Below are positions 25,533 through 34,320 of a stretch of 64,000 nt of DNA, in pieces. The notes below the pieces were generated by a model. It saw only the letters and a list, made by a program, of their open reading frames with translations. It did not search any database and was not told the DNA's origin. The DNA lies in contig NZ_BIFH01000019.1 in NCBI RefSeq assembly GCF_003967355.1, forward strand, positions 62,001 to 126,000, given 5' to 3'. Source of the DNA: Embleya hyalina. GTDB taxonomy: Bacteria; Actinomycetota; Actinomycetes; Streptomycetales; Streptomycetaceae. Position numbers and translations under genes: made by a program. How positions within the stretch are numbered: position 1 is the stretch's first letter; each line of letters begins with the position of its first letter.

Positions 25533-26036
25533 CTAGAGTGGTGTTCGGTACCAGCGTCGGTGTACGTACGGCTCGACGAGGAGGATGCCGCTTCCCGCGG
25601 TCGCCGCGACGGCCGCGCCGGCGGATGTTCCCCACCCGGCCGCCACGACGCCGCCCACGACCAGCAGTGGCCGCACCATGGTCAACGGGCCGAGCCCGGC
25701 GAGGATGGCGAACGTGGCGACGCGGAACGAGCCCGCGAGGTAGCAGAGCATCGACACCGCGACGATCCCGGCGTAGGGCAGCAGGACGGCGAGCATCCGC
25801 CATGCGGCCGCGTCGAGTTCGGCGTACCGGGCGCCGCGGTCGTCGGCCGCGCCGAGCACGGCCAGGGCCACCGCGGCGCTCGTGGCGAGTACCGGCACGC
25901 CGGGCAGCAGGCCGCGTCGGGCGGCCCGCAGGTCGGCGGCGCGGCGACGGATGCGGCCGTTGCGACCGCCGGAGGCCCGGAAGCCGGACAGCGCCGCGTC
26001 GACCAGGGCGAGGGCCACCAGCAGCAGCGCGCTCAC
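25533..26036 (-). CDS. Small integral membrane protein
   Basis: A 167-residue protein with about four membrane segments (ALLLVALALVDAAL; VLATSAAVALAVLG; MLAVLLPYAGIVAVSMLCYLAG; VATFAILAGLGPLTMVRPLLVV and a following alanine/glycine-rich segment). No family is recognised. The GTG at 26036 overlaps the stop of the methyltransferase gene (GTGA), so the two are probably translated together. Such membrane partner/methyltransferase pairs occur in actinomycetes, but I cannot name a function. Confidence 0.7.
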   Translation of the reverse strand: MSALLLVALALVDAALSGFRASGGRNGRIRRRAADLRAARRGLLPGVPVLATSAAVALAVLGAADDRGARYAELDAAAWRMLAVLLPYAGIVAVSMLCYLAGSFRVATFAILAGLGPLTMVRPLLVVGGVVAAGWGTSAGAAVAATAGSGILLVEPYVHRRWYRTPL

Positions 26037-27025
26037 CCGGCGACCCCCTGGAGTCTGCGGGCCTCCTTGCCGAGCGCGGCGCGCAGCGGCCCGACGAGGT
26101 CGGGGCGGATGCCGAGTACCGGGCGCAGCGTCGTGCACAGGGGGTTGCTGCGGGTCGTCGGCTCGTGGATCAGCGGTACGAGCGGACGCGCGGCGCGGGC
26201 GGCGTGCAACAGGGTCGTGTCGTCGTGGGCGCGGCGGGCGGAGGCGACGCCGTCGTGGCGTCCCAGGGGGTCGCGCATGCGGGCGCGGTGGAAGAGCCAG
26301 GCGCCGAACGGGGCGATGCGGGTGGCGGCTATGTCGTAGTGGCAGAAGGCGACGGTGTCCGGAGTCGCCTGGGCGGCGAAGAAGGTGTCGAGGTCGGGGC
26401 CGCGGAAGTGGTGCAGGAGGCCGGTGGAGATGTAGACCGTCGCCGCACGGACCGCCGCGCCCGGAGTGGGAATCGTCCCGGGCGCGGTCTCGTCGAGCCG
26501 GAAGGCGTTCGCGCGCGTGAACCGACAGGGGAGTCCTTCGTCGTCGGCGAGCCGGGTCGCCTCGGCGACCAGTGCGGCGTGCACGTCGGCGCCCACCACC
26601 TCGACGTCGGGGCCCAGCACCTCGTGGGCGGCGAGCCAACGCACGACATGGCCGAGGCCGCAGCCGATGTCGACGACCCGGATACGATCCGGCGCGTCCT
26701 CGGCGGAGCGGACCGCGGTGAGCAGCGGTCCCAACAGGTGGGCGAGCCGTTCGGGGATGCGCAGTTCCTCGCTCAGGCGCTGCAGTTCGGTGTGCACGGC
26801 GACCAGGCGGCGGTCGACGTACGCCGGGTCGAGGAGGCCGCCGTCGAGCACCGGCAGCCGGGCGGCGATCCGCGCCCCCCGGGACTGACCCGCGGCGCGC
26901 AACGTCGCGACCACGTCGGCGCGTGCGACCGGCACCCGATCGAGCGAGCCGGGATGGTGGTCGACGATCAGGTCGGAGACTTCGAGAGGGGACACCGGAG
27001 CACGGTACGCCGCATGCTCCCGCAC
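26033..27025 (-). CDS. Class I SAM-dependent methyltransferase
   Basis: A 330-residue methyltransferase. A helical N-terminal region of about 120 residues precedes the SAM-binding motif VVDIGCGLGH, the acidic end of strand 2 (VVGADVH) and the ISTGLLHHF segment that resembles post-II motifs of small-molecule methyltransferases. The start is GTG 27025 with GAGGAGG upstream at an 11-nt spacing; the GTG at 26995 has no ribosome site. The substrate is unknown. It is the first gene of a pair with the membrane protein downstream. Confidence 0.75.
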   Translation of the reverse strand: MREHAAYRAPVSPLEVSDLIVDHHPGSLDRVPVARADVVATLRAAGQSRGARIAARLPVLDGGLLDPAYVDRRLVAVHTELQRLSEELRIPERLAHLLGPLLTAVRSAEDAPDRIRVVDIGCGLGHVVRWLAAHEVLGPDVEVVGADVHAALVAEATRLADDEGLPCRFTRANAFRLDETAPGTIPTPGAAVRAATVYISTGLLHHFRGPDLDTFFAAQATPDTVAFCHYDIAATRIAPFGAWLFHRARMRDPLGRHDGVASARRAHDDTTLLHAARAARPLVPLIHEPTTRSNPLCTTLRPVLGIRPDLVGPLRAALGKEARRLQGVAG

Positions 27026-27285
27026 CCGTCGACCGACCTCCTCGCCCCCGGAGTTCGTCGCGGTGCGGCAACTCGTCGTGAGTGTCGAGTCGCGTCCGCC
27101 GTCGACGACTTCCGCGTGCACGACGCGGCGGATCGCCCGTCCGGCGGACGACTGCCCGGACTCGTATCCGGCGCCGAACACGGCCGTCGCGATGGATGCT
27201 CCGGTGCCGGTGCCGGTGCCGGTGCCGGTGTCCGCGCCGTAGGGCCGGAAATGGCCGCCGTCCCGGGCATGTTCGGGGTCCGGGG
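27026..27285. other. Gap with (CCGGTG)5 repeat
   Basis: No supported gene. Five perfect tandem copies of CCGGTG lie at 27201-27230. Frames through the repeat code for proline/alanine or threonine/glycine dipeptides and are not gene-like. Confidence 0.5.
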
Positions 27286-27474
27286 TCAGCCGTCGCGGGC
27301 GCTGCGCAGGAGATCGGCGGCGCGGCGGGTGAGGCGCTCCAGGGTTGCCGCGGGCAGGGTGATGTCGTCGGCGACGGGCGTGACGGTGACGGCGGCGAAA
27401 CCCGATCCGATCCGGATCACGACGGAATCCACGGTCTTGGGGCCGCCGTGTTCGAGGACGACGCGCATGCGCAC
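27286..27474 (-). CDS. Small hypothetical protein (62 residues)
   Basis: A 62-residue product, MRMRVVLEHGGPKTVDS and onward, with a compact beta-rich first half and a helical end (LERLTRRAADLLRSARDG). Third positions are G/C-rich, as expected for a real gene in this genome. No domain is recognised. It lies in a zone with broken genes, so it may be residual; the ATG has no strong ribosome site. Confidence 0.5.
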   Translation of the reverse strand: MRMRVVLEHGGPKTVDSVVIRIGSGFAAVTVTPVADDITLPAATLERLTRRAADLLRSARDG

Positions 27475-27522
27475 GTCGTCCGAGTTCGTGGCGGGTGTCG
27501 CTCGTCCGCGATTCCCGCACCG

Positions 27523-27801
27523 CTACCGGGTATCGGCTCCGGTGGCGCAGTTGCGGGGGCCGCCGGCGCGGGCGCGGCGCAGGCGTTCGAACGCCACGCC
27601 GAGCGCGACGGCGTTGGCGTAGCCCACCGTTGTCGCGATCGTGCCCATGGTGGGATCGGTTTCCCGCGGCAGGTCCGAGGCCAGGGTGATCCGCCGGTTC
27701 GCGCGGTGGGCCGTCGGCGGCTCGCCGACCAACGCGGTGAACCGTTTGGCGAACGCCGCGCGTCGTCGACGTGACGGTTGCGTTCGACGTCGGTCCGACA
27801 T
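27523..27801 (-). pseudogene. AraC-family regulator C-terminal remnant
   Basis: The 92-codon frame matches the second half of AraC-type double helix-turn-helix domains. It has FAKRFTALVGEPPTAHRANRR, then ITLASDLPRETDPTMGTIATTVGYANAVALGVAFERLR. In working relatives the family reads YLTRWRM..AA.LLRET, then I...VGY.s...F..AFKR. No N-terminal half is present and the second recognition segment is degraded (AVALGVAFERLRR). The likely origin is a truncated AraC regulator gene. Confidence 0.65.
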
Positions 27802-27817
27802 GCTTCCGCGGGTCGGA

Positions 27818-28336
27818 TCAGGTCAGGTCGATCGTCAGCCGATCGTCGTCCCTGGTCGGGTGTTCGATCGTGATCGTGCCGGTGGCGGCGATGTGGATAC
27901 CGGTGCCGCCGGTGACCGCGAAGGTGTGTGACCACGGCGTGTAGGTCACCGCGAATTCGGTGACCGACGGCAGCGGGCGCGGGAATCCGGAGGCGGCGGT
28001 GATCAGGCCGCCGTTCAGACTCAGGACGAGGTTCGAGACGACGAAGGCGCCGTCCGGCCCCACGGTCACCGGGACGGTGAACGCGCTTTCCGTGCCCGCC
28101 GCCTTCCCGTCCGCGTCGGTCAGGTCGTAGCGCACGAAGAATCCGGCGCCCGGCGTCAGGATGTTCGGGATGTTCGCGCCCGACCGCCTGCCGGTCAGGG
28201 TGAACTTCCCGGCCCGGGACGGCGCGGCGCCCGCGACACCCCCGGCCCCGACGGCCAGGCCCGTGCCGGCCGCGGCGGCCGAGGTCAGGCGCAATGCGCT
28301 CCGGCGGTCGAAACTCGTACGGTCGGCACTCGTCAT
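27818..28336 (-). CDS. Tat-exported beta-barrel-like secreted protein
   Basis: A 172-residue exported protein. The N-terminus has a Tat-type signal (FDRRSALRLTSAAAAGTGLAVG) ending before AAPSRAG. The mature part is beta-rich with NIPNILTPGAGFFVRYDL, GAFVVSNLVLSLNGGLITAASG and a C-terminal GGTGIHIAATGTITIEH segment. The GGTG-I-A-TGT-TI pattern resembles the allene oxide cyclase/dirigent barrel, but the match is weak. The ATG at 28336 has only a GGGG upstream. Function is unknown. Confidence 0.6.
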   Translation of the reverse strand: MTSADRTSFDRRSALRLTSAAAAGTGLAVGAGGVAGAAPSRAGKFTLTGRRSGANIPNILTPGAGFFVRYDLTDADGKAAGTESAFTVPVTVGPDGAFVVSNLVLSLNGGLITAASGFPRPLPSVTEFAVTYTPWSHTFAVTGGTGIHIAATGTITIEHPTRDDDRLTIDLT

Positions 28337-28564
28337 GTGTACCCCGCGTTCGTCGTGGACCGGCGCGCGGATCCGCACACCGTGGCGAGGACTTCCTCCC
28401 CAATCGGCACGACGACTGCTCCGCCGCGCACCCGGATTCACCACAATGGGCGAACGTCCCCCATTGCGGTGGGGACCGGCCCGCCGACTCGGCGTGTGCT
28501 CGGGTGTGTTCCGCCGGTTGCCACGCGCTCACGTGCCCTCGCATCGGCGAGCCGCTGCCGATGC

Positions 28565-29348
28565 TCAGCCATCCGTCGCCCGGCCCGGGTCCGCGGCACC
28601 AACCGACGGTCGCGACCTCGGCGAGCATCGTGTCCGGCTCGAACGCCGGGGGCAGCGTGCCGACGCGGGTCACCACCGGAGTACCTACCGGCCCGTCCTC
28701 GGTCGCCGCGAAGCACGGCGGCATCGTCACGGTGAGGGCGTACCGGATCTCGCCGTCCCGGGCCACGGAGAGGCGGAAGGTCGACGGTTCCCGGGGCGCG
28801 CCCGCCTCCCGACGGGAGCCGGGGACGCACCACACTGCCACGGCCCGCGATCCCGACGCGGCCGGGCTGCGCAGCCGGTTCGCGTCGGGGCCGCAGGACT
28901 CGGGAGCGAACGCGAATCCCCATCCGGGCGACCCCGTCGTCCGGCCCACCACCATCAGGGCGCGGTCGTCCCACGGATCGGCCGAGCACCGATGTCCCGA
29001 CGCCACGCGGTGTTCGATCAACTCATCCGAAGTGGCGGGAACGGTCGGTCCGTTCTGCTCCCCGTGGCCGAACAGGGCCATGAGGCACGTGGGTTCGACG
29101 CCCTCCACCCGTACGAAGCGGTAGCCGTCGCGAAAGGGCCACGTCTCGCCGGCGAGCCGGTCCAGGCCCTCGGGGTCCGGGGCCGGCACCGGCTCGGGCG
29201 GCACGCCGGTGCGGCCCGCGCGGGGCATCGCAAGCAACTCCCGACCGCGTTCCGGCGTGATCACCGCGGCGAGCAGCGGATCCGCGAGCAGACCGACCGA
29301 CGCCACGACGTCCCCGGCGGGCGGGGATCCACGGCGCGAGGCCGTCAC
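28565..29348 (-). pseudogene. Hypothetical ORF lacking a proper end (probable frameshift)
   Basis: From GTG 29348 the frame looks coding (G/C third positions, FRDGYRFVRVEGVEPTCLMALFGHGEQNG, DDRALMVVGRTTGSPGWGFAF, GEIRYALTVTMPPCFAATEDG), about 260 residues in all. Past PGPGDGW it loses coding character but stays open to 27417, across two other genes on the same strand. A stop in a neighbouring frame at 28565 would end the protein naturally, so a one-base change near the end, or a sequencing error, is likely. GTG 29348 overlaps the stop of the upstream ORF (GTGA). The family is not recognised. Confidence 0.45.
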
Positions 29349-29545
29349 GCAGCACCCCACGCGCCGTCGGTGTCGCCCCACCGAGCGGCCTCACGCGCGT
29401 GCGGCACCACGGCGCCGAAGGCGCCGAAGGGCTCGTAGACGAAGGTGGCGTCGGCGATGCGTTGAGCCAACTCGCTTACGTGATCCGGAATTTCATCGAC
29501 CACCTGTTGAGGCCGCCGCCACGAGCGGTGGATCTCGTGGGCCAC
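29345..29545 (-). CDS. Small hypothetical protein coupled to the next ORF
   Basis: A 66-residue helical product starting at GTG 29545 (VAHEIHRSWRRPQQVVDEIPDH, then LAQRIADATFVYEPFGAFGAVVPHA). It ends in a GTGA overlap with the following ORF, which argues that both were once co-translated. The longer frame upstream to 29734 is arginine-rich and looks like shadow. No ribosome site is seen, so the true start may be lost. Function is unknown. Confidence 0.4.
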   Translation of the reverse strand: MAHEIHRSWRRPQQVVDEIPDHVSELAQRIADATFVYEPFGAFGAVVPHAREAARWGDTDGAWGAA

Positions 29546-29800
29546 GCACGCCGGCAGGAACCGACGCCGTCGGTCCGGTCCGCAGGACGGCGTCGGCGGA
29601 GAACACCCGAGAGCCCGACCGTGGTTTCGCCGGCCGACATGGCGCCGAGCCGGGTGATCGCGGTGGGGAACCACGGTGACGGCAACCCGTTTATCCGCTC
29701 GTACGTCGAGATCGTGACGGCCGCGTACCGCCACTGAGCGTGTCGGGCCCCACGGCCCGGCCGTTGCGGGGCCGCCCGTGGTGCCCGCCTCTCGGTCGGG
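29546..29800. other. Gap with possible coding remnants
   Basis: On the plus strand, codons ending at 29737 read ADMAPSRVIAVGNHGDGN then SYVEIVTAAYRH and a stop, with good third-position bias. On the minus strand another frame reads WRYAAVTISTYERINGLPSP. Both cannot be real in full; one is probably the remnant of a broken gene. I do not recognise either. Confidence 0.3.
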
Positions 29801-30601
29801 TCACGCGTTGGCGCCCGCGTCCACCGTTATCGCGGCGCCGGTGATGTGCCGGCCCTCGGGGCCCGCGAGGAGTGCCACCGTCGCCGCGACGTCGTCCGGG
29901 TCCAGAAACCGACCCAGGGCGGTGAGTTCGCGTTGGAGGTTCGCGTCGGCGGCGTCGGCCGGGTTCATGTCGGTGTCGGTCGAGCCCGGGTGGACGACGT
30001 TCACCGTGATGCCGCGCGGCCCCAGGTCCCGGGCGAGGCCGCGGGTCAGGCCGCCGAGCGCCGCCTTGCTCATCGCGTACAGCGTGACCCCCGCGAACGG
30101 GACCCGCTCGGCCAGCGTGCTGCCGATGCCGATGATGCGCCCGCTCCCGTTCGGCAGGTGGCGTGCCGCCGCCTGCGAGGCCAGGAACACCGCGCGTATG
30201 TGCACCGCGATCGTGTGGTCCACCTCCGCCGGCGTGACCTCCTCGATCGGGCCGTTGGGGAAGACACCCGCGTTGTTGACCAGGATGTCCAGTCGCCCGA
30301 ACTCCTCCGCCGTACGCTCGACCGCCGCCACCACCGCCCTCGGATCGGCGGCGTCCGCGCGCAGTGCCAGCGCGCGGCGACCGAGTGCCTTTACGTCGGC
30401 CGCGACCTTGCCCGCCTGCTCCTCGCCCGCGGCGCTGACGTACGTGAACACGACGTCGGCACCGTCGCGCGCGAGCCTGCGTACGATCGCCGCGCCGATC
30501 CCCCGGCTGCCGCCGGTGACCAGGGCCGTTCTGCCGGCCGGCACGGCGCCGGCCGGGTCGGCCGTGCCGGTGGCGGTGGTGGTGGCGTGGGTTTCGGCCA
30601 T
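29801..30601 (-). CDS. Short-chain dehydrogenase/reductase
   Basis: A 266-residue classical SDR. The cofactor motif TGGSRGIG lies near residues 29-36, NNAG in LVNNAGVFP is the structural motif, and the catalytic YAMSK is in VTLYAMSKAALGG with the Ser in GIGSTLAE. The family reduces ketones or oxidises alcohols with NAD(P). The C-terminus has the common GAAITVDAGANA tetramer motif. The ATG follows GAAGGGGCCACG. It is divergent from a TetR gene, and a 22-bp palindrome lies between them, so it is probably a target of that repressor. Confidence 0.88.
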   Translation of the reverse strand: MAETHATTTATGTADPAGAVPAGRTALVTGGSRGIGAAIVRRLARDGADVVFTYVSAAGEEQAGKVAADVKALGRRALALRADAADPRAVVAAVERTAEEFGRLDILVNNAGVFPNGPIEEVTPAEVDHTIAVHIRAVFLASQAAARHLPNGSGRIIGIGSTLAERVPFAGVTLYAMSKAALGGLTRGLARDLGPRGITVNVVHPGSTDTDMNPADAADANLQRELTALGRFLDPDDVAATVALLAGPEGRHITGAAITVDAGANA

Positions 30602-30691
30602 CGTGGCCCCTTCGCATGGTGCGGGCCGCGCAGGCCGGACGGCGTGGCGGCGTCTGCTGCCGCAGCGGGTGTCCCTCTGTGCCGCGGCTAA

Positions 30692-30713
30692 TTCTGTGTC
30701 GATCGACACAGAA
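30692..30713. promoter_or_regulatory. Perfect 22-bp palindrome, TetR operator candidate
   Basis: The half-site TTCTGTGTCGA is followed directly by its exact complement. A further half-site GACACAGAATTC lies about 60 bp on, near the TetR ribosome site. The location between divergent SDR and TetR genes points to autoregulation and repression of the SDR. Confidence 0.7.
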
Positions 30714-30792
30714 CACTTCCACGGAGCATTCGACCACGTCAAGCGATATATTGAAGGAACGACACAGAATTCCCGGAGGAAGGGACGACCCC

Positions 30793-31446
30793 ATGCCGAG
30801 AGCCGGCCGCCCCCGGAGCTTCGACCGCGACGCCGCACTCGGACAGGCCATGCGCGTCTTCTGGGAACGTGGTTACGAAGCCACCTCCATGGGGGACCTC
30901 ACCACCGCCATGGGCATCGGTTCACCCAGCCTGTACGCCGCCTTCGGCTCGAAGGAGCAACTCTTCCGCGAGGCCGTCGTCCTCTACGACGCCACTCTCG
31001 GCGCCGCCGTCGACCACGCGCTCACCCGGGAACCCACCGCCCGCGCCGCCGTCGCCGCGATCCTTCGCGCCAACACCCGCACCGCGGACGCGGACGGACC
31101 CGCCGGCTGCATGCTTGTGGTCGCCGCCACCAACTGCACCGACGCCAACGCCCCCGTACGCGACCTCCTCGCCACCCGGCGGGACGAGGGGCTGCGCGAC
31201 CTGCGGCTGCGCCTGGACCGCGGCGTGCGCGACGGCGACCTGCCGCCCGACACAGACACCGAAGCCGTCGCCGCCTACTACACGGCCGTGAACCAGGGCC
31301 TGTCCATCCGCGCCCGCGACGGCGCCTCGCGAGCCGAACTCACCCGCACCGCCGACCTGGCCATGGCGACATGGGACGTCGTCACCGCGGCAAGGCCGTC
31401 CGGCGTACCGCCCGCCGACGACCCGGCCCGACACGCGGGCGGGTGA
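30793..31446 (+). CDS. TetR-family transcriptional regulator
   Basis: A 217-residue repressor. The helix-turn-helix reads ALGQAMRVFWERGYEATSMGDL and MGIGSPSLYAAFGSKEQLFRE (about residues 15-57). The C-terminal part follows the pattern seen in the TetR_C group near YcdC/AcrR-like proteins, with GCMLVVAATNCTDAN. The ATG follows CCGGAGGAAGGGACGACCCC. Near 30750 a TATATT hexamer may be the -10 of its promoter. It probably regulates itself and the divergent SDR by binding the palindrome at 30692. Confidence 0.88.
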   Translation: MPRAGRPRSFDRDAALGQAMRVFWERGYEATSMGDLTTAMGIGSPSLYAAFGSKEQLFREAVVLYDATLGAAVDHALTREPTARAAVAAILRANTRTADADGPAGCMLVVAATNCTDANAPVRDLLATRRDEGLRDLRLRLDRGVRDGDLPPDTDTEAVAAYYTAVNQGLSIRARDGASRAELTRTADLAMATWDVVTAARPSGVPPADDPARHAGG

Positions 31447-31893
31447 AACGACATCCGGATCGAACCGCCGCCCGCCGAGATCCGGCCGCAACCCCTCCTG
31501 TTTCGTGAGGCGTTGGTCCAGGCGGATGAGGTCCGGACGTCGGCGGTGCCGGATCGGGCGACGAAGGAGACCCCTGGTCGAACCCGAGTGCCGCCGCGCC
31601 GGGGGGCGTCCTCCCCGAATCGCGCCTGTTCGACGCGGGCACAGCCGTCCTCACCCCGCGCGGATGGCTTCCGGCCGACGCGGTGGTCCGCGACCCGGTC
31701 GGCCGACCCCACCCGCGCCACACTCACCGCTGCGAGACGGTACGGCCGGTGCGCGGCTTGCGCAGCGCCGGCCCACGCCCCACGTGTGGCCTGCATGGCC
31801 TGCCGCACGGCCGGCTGGTCCGTGTTCGGCCGCCGTGCCGAAACGGCGGGTGGGGAGTGTGTGTTCGTGGTGGGTCGGATCGGGTGGACCGGT
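31447..31893. other. 447-bp gap without a supported gene
   Basis: Downstream of a TetR gene and of the convergent permease gene. Plus-strand codons around 31620-31690 read FDAGTAVLTPRGWLPADAVV, which may be a remnant, but the frame soon becomes low-complexity. No hairpin strong enough to call was found by eye. Confidence 0.3.
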
Positions 31894-34320
31894 TCATGCC
31901 GCGGGTATTCGGTGGCGGTTCGGGCGCAGGGCCAGCCATGCAGGGCCGACGGAGGCGGTGAGGGCGGCGGCGAGGCATGTGGCGATGACGCCGCCGACGA
32001 GCGGCCACGGCACGACCAACGGGACCGAGGTGCCGCCGAGATCGCTCAACGCCCAACGCAGGCTCAACAGCGACGGCACGGCGACGACCGCGCCGAGCGC
32101 CGTGCCGATGGTCACGACGATGGCCGACTCGGCGGCGATGGCGCACAGCGCCTGCCGGACGGTCGCGCCGGATAGGCGCAGGACACGCAGATCGGGCAGC
32201 CGATCGGCGGTGGCCATCATCAGGGTGTTCGCTATCGCGATGGCCGTGTAGCCGACGGAGACCACCACGAGCAGCACGGTGAAGGTCCACACGAGGCGTT
32301 GCTCCTCGGCGTCGGCCGACGAGGCGTATGCGGCGACGCTCACCTCCTTGCCGCCCAGCGGCGCCCGCGCGGGATCGGCACCGGTGCGAAAGATGGCCGC
32401 CGTCAGCGCCGAGGGATCGTGGGCGCGGACGGTCCCGCGCGGAAACAGGACGTCGTAGGGCGTCGACTCGTCGGCCAGCACGGCGATCACGCGCATCGTC
32501 CGGGTGACACCGTCGCGGAAGGTCACCCGCGCGTCGCCGCCGTGTCGCCACCCCAGGCGCGCCGCGGTGCTCTCGGACACCGCCATCGCGGTGGGGCCGC
32601 GCAACTCGTCGCACGAGCCCCGGCGAGCCTCGACCCGGTCGCCGATGGCGGCGAATTCGTCGGTGACCACACCCGCCGCCTCGACGACCGAGCCCCCGTC
32701 GCCGTAGACCGTCGTGGGTGTCAGCGGGGTGCCCGCCACCTCGGCCACCGCGGCGTCCGTCAGGCCCGGGACGTCGTCGGGCACGATCACGCGCTCGGCC
32801 CGCACCGACGCCGCGCGCCGAGCCTCGTACGACTGCGCGGTGGTTGCCACCATGCCCGTGATCAACACCGCGAGGCCGACCGTCGCGAGCACCGGCGCGG
32901 CGGTGGCGGCGGTCCGGCGCACGGCCGTCAGCATGCCCTCACGCACGAGCAACCCGATCGCCCCGGCGCCTCGCGACAACGGCCACGTCAGCACCCGCAC
33001 CACGGGAGGCACGACCGCGGGAGCGAGCATGGTCAGCCCGATGATGAGGGCCATCGGCGGATACAGCCCGAAATCCGCGAGCGCCCGAGGGTCGGCCGTC
33101 GCCGTGACCGCCGCCGAGACCACGCCGAGGGCCACGAACAACAGCCCACCGACGACGCGCCCGCGCGACATCGGCCGGTTGTCCACGTCGGCCTCGCGCA
33201 GGGCCTCCGAGGGCGCGATCCGCGCGGCACGGCGGGACGCCGACCACACTCCCGCCATGGCCACGACCATGCCCAGCGCGAACGCGCCGACCAGGGGGAG
33301 CACGCCGACCTCCACGGTGAAGCCCTCGGGTTCGAAGCCGAGATCGACCAGGACGGCGGCGAGTGTGGGGGACAGCACCCCGCCGAGCACGACGCCCAGC
33401 CCGGCCGCGAGCGCGGCGACCACGCCGGCCTCCGCGAACAGCGCGCGACGCACCTGCTTCGGGGTGGCGCCGATGGTGCGCAGCAGACCGAACTCGCGTC
33501 GACGCCCCGCGACCGAGAGGGCGAACGTGGACGCCACGACGAACACGGTCGTGAACGCGGCGAGAGCCGTCATCGCGGACAGCACCTGGAGGCCCACCCA
33601 CCGGGTGAACGCGGCGTGGCCCGGTTCCAGTTCGGCGCGGTCGGAGCCGGTGAGCACCCGACCCTCCGCACCCACCACCGCCCGCACCGCCGCCGGGTCG
33701 GGCGCCGCGCCGCCGCCGGCGAGCAGGCCCAACACGCGTACGCCGCCCGCCAGTCGATCCGCTTGGCCATCCGTCAGGTAGATGCCGGGGCCGTCGACGA
33801 GACCCGACACCGTGTAGGGCGCGGGTCCGGACGCGGTGAGCACGGTGACCGTGTCGCCGGGGTGCGGCCCGAGCCGGCGGTCGAGCACCACCTCGTGGTC
33901 GCCGACGGGTGGCCGGCCCGCGACCGGCGCGTGGGCCGCGAGCGCGGCGCTCGACCAACCGTGCCCCAACGGGTCGTCGAGCCGGGGATCGCCCACGGGG
34001 CGCCCGCCGATCACCACCTGCGCGTAGAACGAGCGATCCGTGACGACGCGCCCGACTCCGGGGACGGCCGCGAGACGATCCGCGAGCCGCCGTGCCCGTT
34101 CCGCCGACCACGGCGGGCCGTCGTCGAACGGAGGCCCCGGCCGCCGGGCCTCACCACTGCGTACGAGCACCGACGCGGCCGCGAACCGCTCCGGGGTCTC
34201 GGGCCCCGAGGACAGCAGTACCACGCCGGTCGTCGCGAGGATCGTCACGCCCAGCCCGAGGCCCACGAAGGAACTCAGGAACGAGACCCACCGGGCCCGC
34301 ATGGTGGCGAGGGTCAGCAC
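31894..34320 (-). CDS. ABC transporter permease, FtsX/MacB type
   Basis: An 808-residue membrane protein. It has an N-terminal membrane segment (FLSSFVGLGLGVTILATTGVV), a large external domain, and two FtsX-like three-helix blocks (FTTVFVVASTFALSVAGRRREFGLLRTIGATPKQVRRALFAEA; VLLVVVSVGYTAIAIANTLMMATADRLPDLRVLRLSGA). The repeated ELGLLR/LRLSGAT coupling segments are where the ATPase docks. It exports or extracts envelope-active molecules with the ATPase encoded just before it. The GTG at 34320 follows GGAGGAATT and overlaps the ATPase stop. Confidence 0.85.
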   Translation of the reverse strand: MLTLATMRARWVSFLSSFVGLGLGVTILATTGVVLLSSGPETPERFAAASVLVRSGEARRPGPPFDDGPPWSAERARRLADRLAAVPGVGRVVTDRSFYAQVVIGGRPVGDPRLDDPLGHGWSSAALAAHAPVAGRPPVGDHEVVLDRRLGPHPGDTVTVLTASGPAPYTVSGLVDGPGIYLTDGQADRLAGGVRVLGLLAGGGAAPDPAAVRAVVGAEGRVLTGSDRAELEPGHAAFTRWVGLQVLSAMTALAAFTTVFVVASTFALSVAGRRREFGLLRTIGATPKQVRRALFAEAGVVAALAAGLGVVLGGVLSPTLAAVLVDLGFEPEGFTVEVGVLPLVGAFALGMVVAMAGVWSASRRAARIAPSEALREADVDNRPMSRGRVVGGLLFVALGVVSAAVTATADPRALADFGLYPPMALIIGLTMLAPAVVPPVVRVLTWPLSRGAGAIGLLVREGMLTAVRRTAATAAPVLATVGLAVLITGMVATTAQSYEARRAASVRAERVIVPDDVPGLTDAAVAEVAGTPLTPTTVYGDGGSVVEAAGVVTDEFAAIGDRVEARRGSCDELRGPTAMAVSESTAARLGWRHGGDARVTFRDGVTRTMRVIAVLADESTPYDVLFPRGTVRAHDPSALTAAIFRTGADPARAPLGGKEVSVAAYASSADAEEQRLVWTFTVLLVVVSVGYTAIAIANTLMMATADRLPDLRVLRLSGATVRQALCAIAAESAIVVTIGTALGAVVAVPSLLSLRWALSDLGGTSVPLVVPWPLVGGVIATCLAAALTASVGPAWLALRPNRHRIPAA

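Noticed and set aside
29399-29737. 112-codon plus-strand ORF
   Set aside because: Only the last 40 codons look coding; the first part is antisense to a better minus-strand frame. Recorded as remnants rather than a gene.
31505-32251. Plus-strand ORFs over the gap and the end of the permease gene
   Set aside because: Arginine/alanine-rich, no ribosome site, and overlapping the permease C-terminus antisense.
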